A stretch of DNA of 14,034 nt from Lachnospiraceae bacterium UBA4380 (GTDB lineage Bacteria > Bacillota > Clostridia > Lachnospirales > Lachnospiraceae): assembly GCA_002390025.1 (NCBI GenBank), contig DGRU01000067.1:1-14034 (forward strand), written 5' to 3'. The position numbers and the translations under genes are program-made. This document shows positions 13,801-14,034 of this stretch, in pieces. Positions within the stretch are counted from its first letter, which is position 1; each line of letters begins with the position of its first letter. The notes below the pieces were generated by a model, which saw nothing but the letters and a program-made list of their open reading frames with translations, ran no database searches and had not been told where the DNA came from.

Positions 13801-14034
13801 CGGCAAGGACATCAACGTATTCTGCTTCAACACAGAAGTTTACTCCAACACAGGTGGTCAGTCCTCCAAGGCTACTCCTATCGGTGCAGTCGCACAGTTC
13901 GCTGCAGGCGGTAAGGAAGTCAAGCAGAAAGACCTCGCTGCAATGGCTATGAGCTATGGCTACGTATATGTCGCACAGATCTCCATGGGCGCTGACAGAA
14001 ATCAGTGCATCAAGGCGATCGCTGAGGCTGAGGC
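10832..14034 (+). CDS. nifJ: Pyruvate:ferredoxin (flavodoxin) oxidoreductase, partial at the right edge
   Basis: The first 1067 codons of a single-chain PFOR, which oxidises pyruvate and CoA to acetyl-CoA and CO2 with electrons to ferredoxin, the central step of clostridial fermentation. Domain I begins with YPITPSS near 29-35 and the conserved TEMQSEAGA near 62-70. Two [4Fe-4S] ferredoxin clusters are C695xxC698xxC701xxxC705 (CIQCTFCSYVCP) and C749xxC752xxC755xxxC759 (CTGCGSCANVCP). CAGCGETPY marks the TPP domain. GDGWAFDIGYGG (972 onward) and EVYSNTGGQSSKATP form the TPP/Mg site. Family length is about 1170-1190 aa, so roughly the last 110 residues lie beyond the window. The start at 10832 has AGGAGGA (10818-10824) at 7-nt spacing. 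Strong, uniform codon preference fits a highly expressed gene. Confidence 0.97.
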   Translation, partial: MARKFLTMDGNEAAAHAAYAYTEVATIYPITPSSVMPEHVDEWATAGRKNIFGQKVQVTEMQSEAGAAGAVHGSIAAGAMTSTFTASQGLLLMIPNLYKIAGEGLPAVCNVAARAVCSHALNIFGDHSDVYAARQTGCAMLCESSVQEVMDLTPVAYCAAVKGKLPFINFFDGFRTSHEIQKIQIWDYEDLNDLIDHEAIAEFRRNCLNPTHPRQMGSAQNPDIFFQTREACNPYYDAMPAIVQEYMDKVNAKIGTDYKLFNYYGAPDAEKVIIAMGSVNETIEETIDYLATKGEKVGVIKVRLYRPFCTEAFLAAIPDSVKQISVLDRTKEPGSIGEPLALDVKAALADSKFKDVPVFSGRYGLGSKDTTPAQIIAVYNNTTKKTFTIGITDDVTNLSLDSGKEIVTTPEGTICCKFWGLGADGTVGANKNSIKIIGDNTDMYAQAYFDYDSKKSGGVTMSHLRFGKKPIKSTYLVRQANFVACHNPAYIRKFNMSQELVDGGTFLLNCSWGDPEGLETHLPPQVKRFIHDHNIQFYTIDGVKIGIETGMGPTRINTILQSAFFKLANIIPEEDAIKFMKEAAQKTYGRKGQDVVEKNWKAIDAGAQNVVKVDVPDSWGQAEGEEYDISVASGDRQDVVDFVNNIQSKVNGQEGNKIPVSVVSKYYEGSTPSGAAAFEKRGIAVNVPVWASENCIQCTFCSYVCPHAAIRPMALTEEEAAKLPEGTVTLDMMGMPGYKFAIVVSSLDCTGCGSCANVCPGKKGEKALNMTRLEEGMAQPNEQEAFNVAVKFPIKKDVVAKFKETTVKGSQFKQPLLEFSGACAGCGETPYAKLITQLFGDRMYIANATGCSSIWGNSSPSTPYTVDENGNGPAWSNSLFEDAAEFGYGMLLANQALRDNLKSKVEAVAETAGDAVKAAADKWIETFSVGAENGAATDALVAALEADGSDAAKDILEQKQFLAKKSQWVFGGDGWAFDIGYGGVDHILASGKDINVFCFNTEVYSNTGGQSSKATPIGAVAQFAAGGKEVKQKDLAAMAMSYGYVYVAQISMGADRNQCIKAIAEAE

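Overview
The window reads as a chromosomal core segment of a Gram-positive anaerobe of the class Clostridia, most likely family Lachnospiraceae. The evidence is the pairing of a DnaD-domain protein with a DnaI/DnaC-type helicase loader, the long (about 400 aa) clostridial type of PRPP synthetase, a MecA adaptor, strong AGGAGG-type ribosome binding sites, and a single-chain pyruvate:ferredoxin oxidoreductase. Coding DNA is GC-rich. Two regulatory stretches, about 8925-9300 and 10400-10620, are visibly AT-rich. I see no transposase, integrase, CRISPR array, phage gene, tRNA or rRNA.

Layout. Positions 1-66 are the last codons of murC. A cluster of DnaA-box-like 9-mers follows (72-186), then a candidate promoter and a GC-rich leader, and then a rightward pair of replication-initiation genes: dnaD-like (440-1480) and a dnaI/dnaC-like helicase loader (1613-2605). 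Next is prs (2861-4075), with its own candidate promoter and a leader hairpin. A perfect 15-bp stem terminator (4154-4190) closes prs at the convergence point with a leftward block. In transcription order that block is an anchored GH18 glycosidase (8363-6666), the tRNA t6A enzyme Sua5/TsaC/YwlC (6661-5612), uracil phosphoribosyltransferase upp (5457-4828) and dCMP deaminase (4707-4222). The GH18 gene has a perfect extended -10 promoter at 8481-8489. A non-coding region of about 1 kb separates it from the divergently oriented mecA (9458-10231), which ends at a clear intrinsic terminator. The window closes with nifJ (from 10832), cut by the right edge.

How the genes relate. The left part combines cell-wall synthesis and replication initiation, and DnaA boxes upstream of primosome genes suggest coordination with DnaA. 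The centre is nucleotide metabolism: Prs makes PRPP, Upp consumes it to salvage uracil to UMP, and dCMP deaminase supplies dUMP. MecA belongs to ClpC-dependent proteolysis and NifJ to fermentative energy metabolism.

The genes themselves are ordinary housekeeping functions. I do not see a convincing new multi-gene system. The parts that merit a second look are non-coding: the DnaA-box cluster, the folded element at about 8524-8656, and the palindromic promoter and long leader of nifJ.
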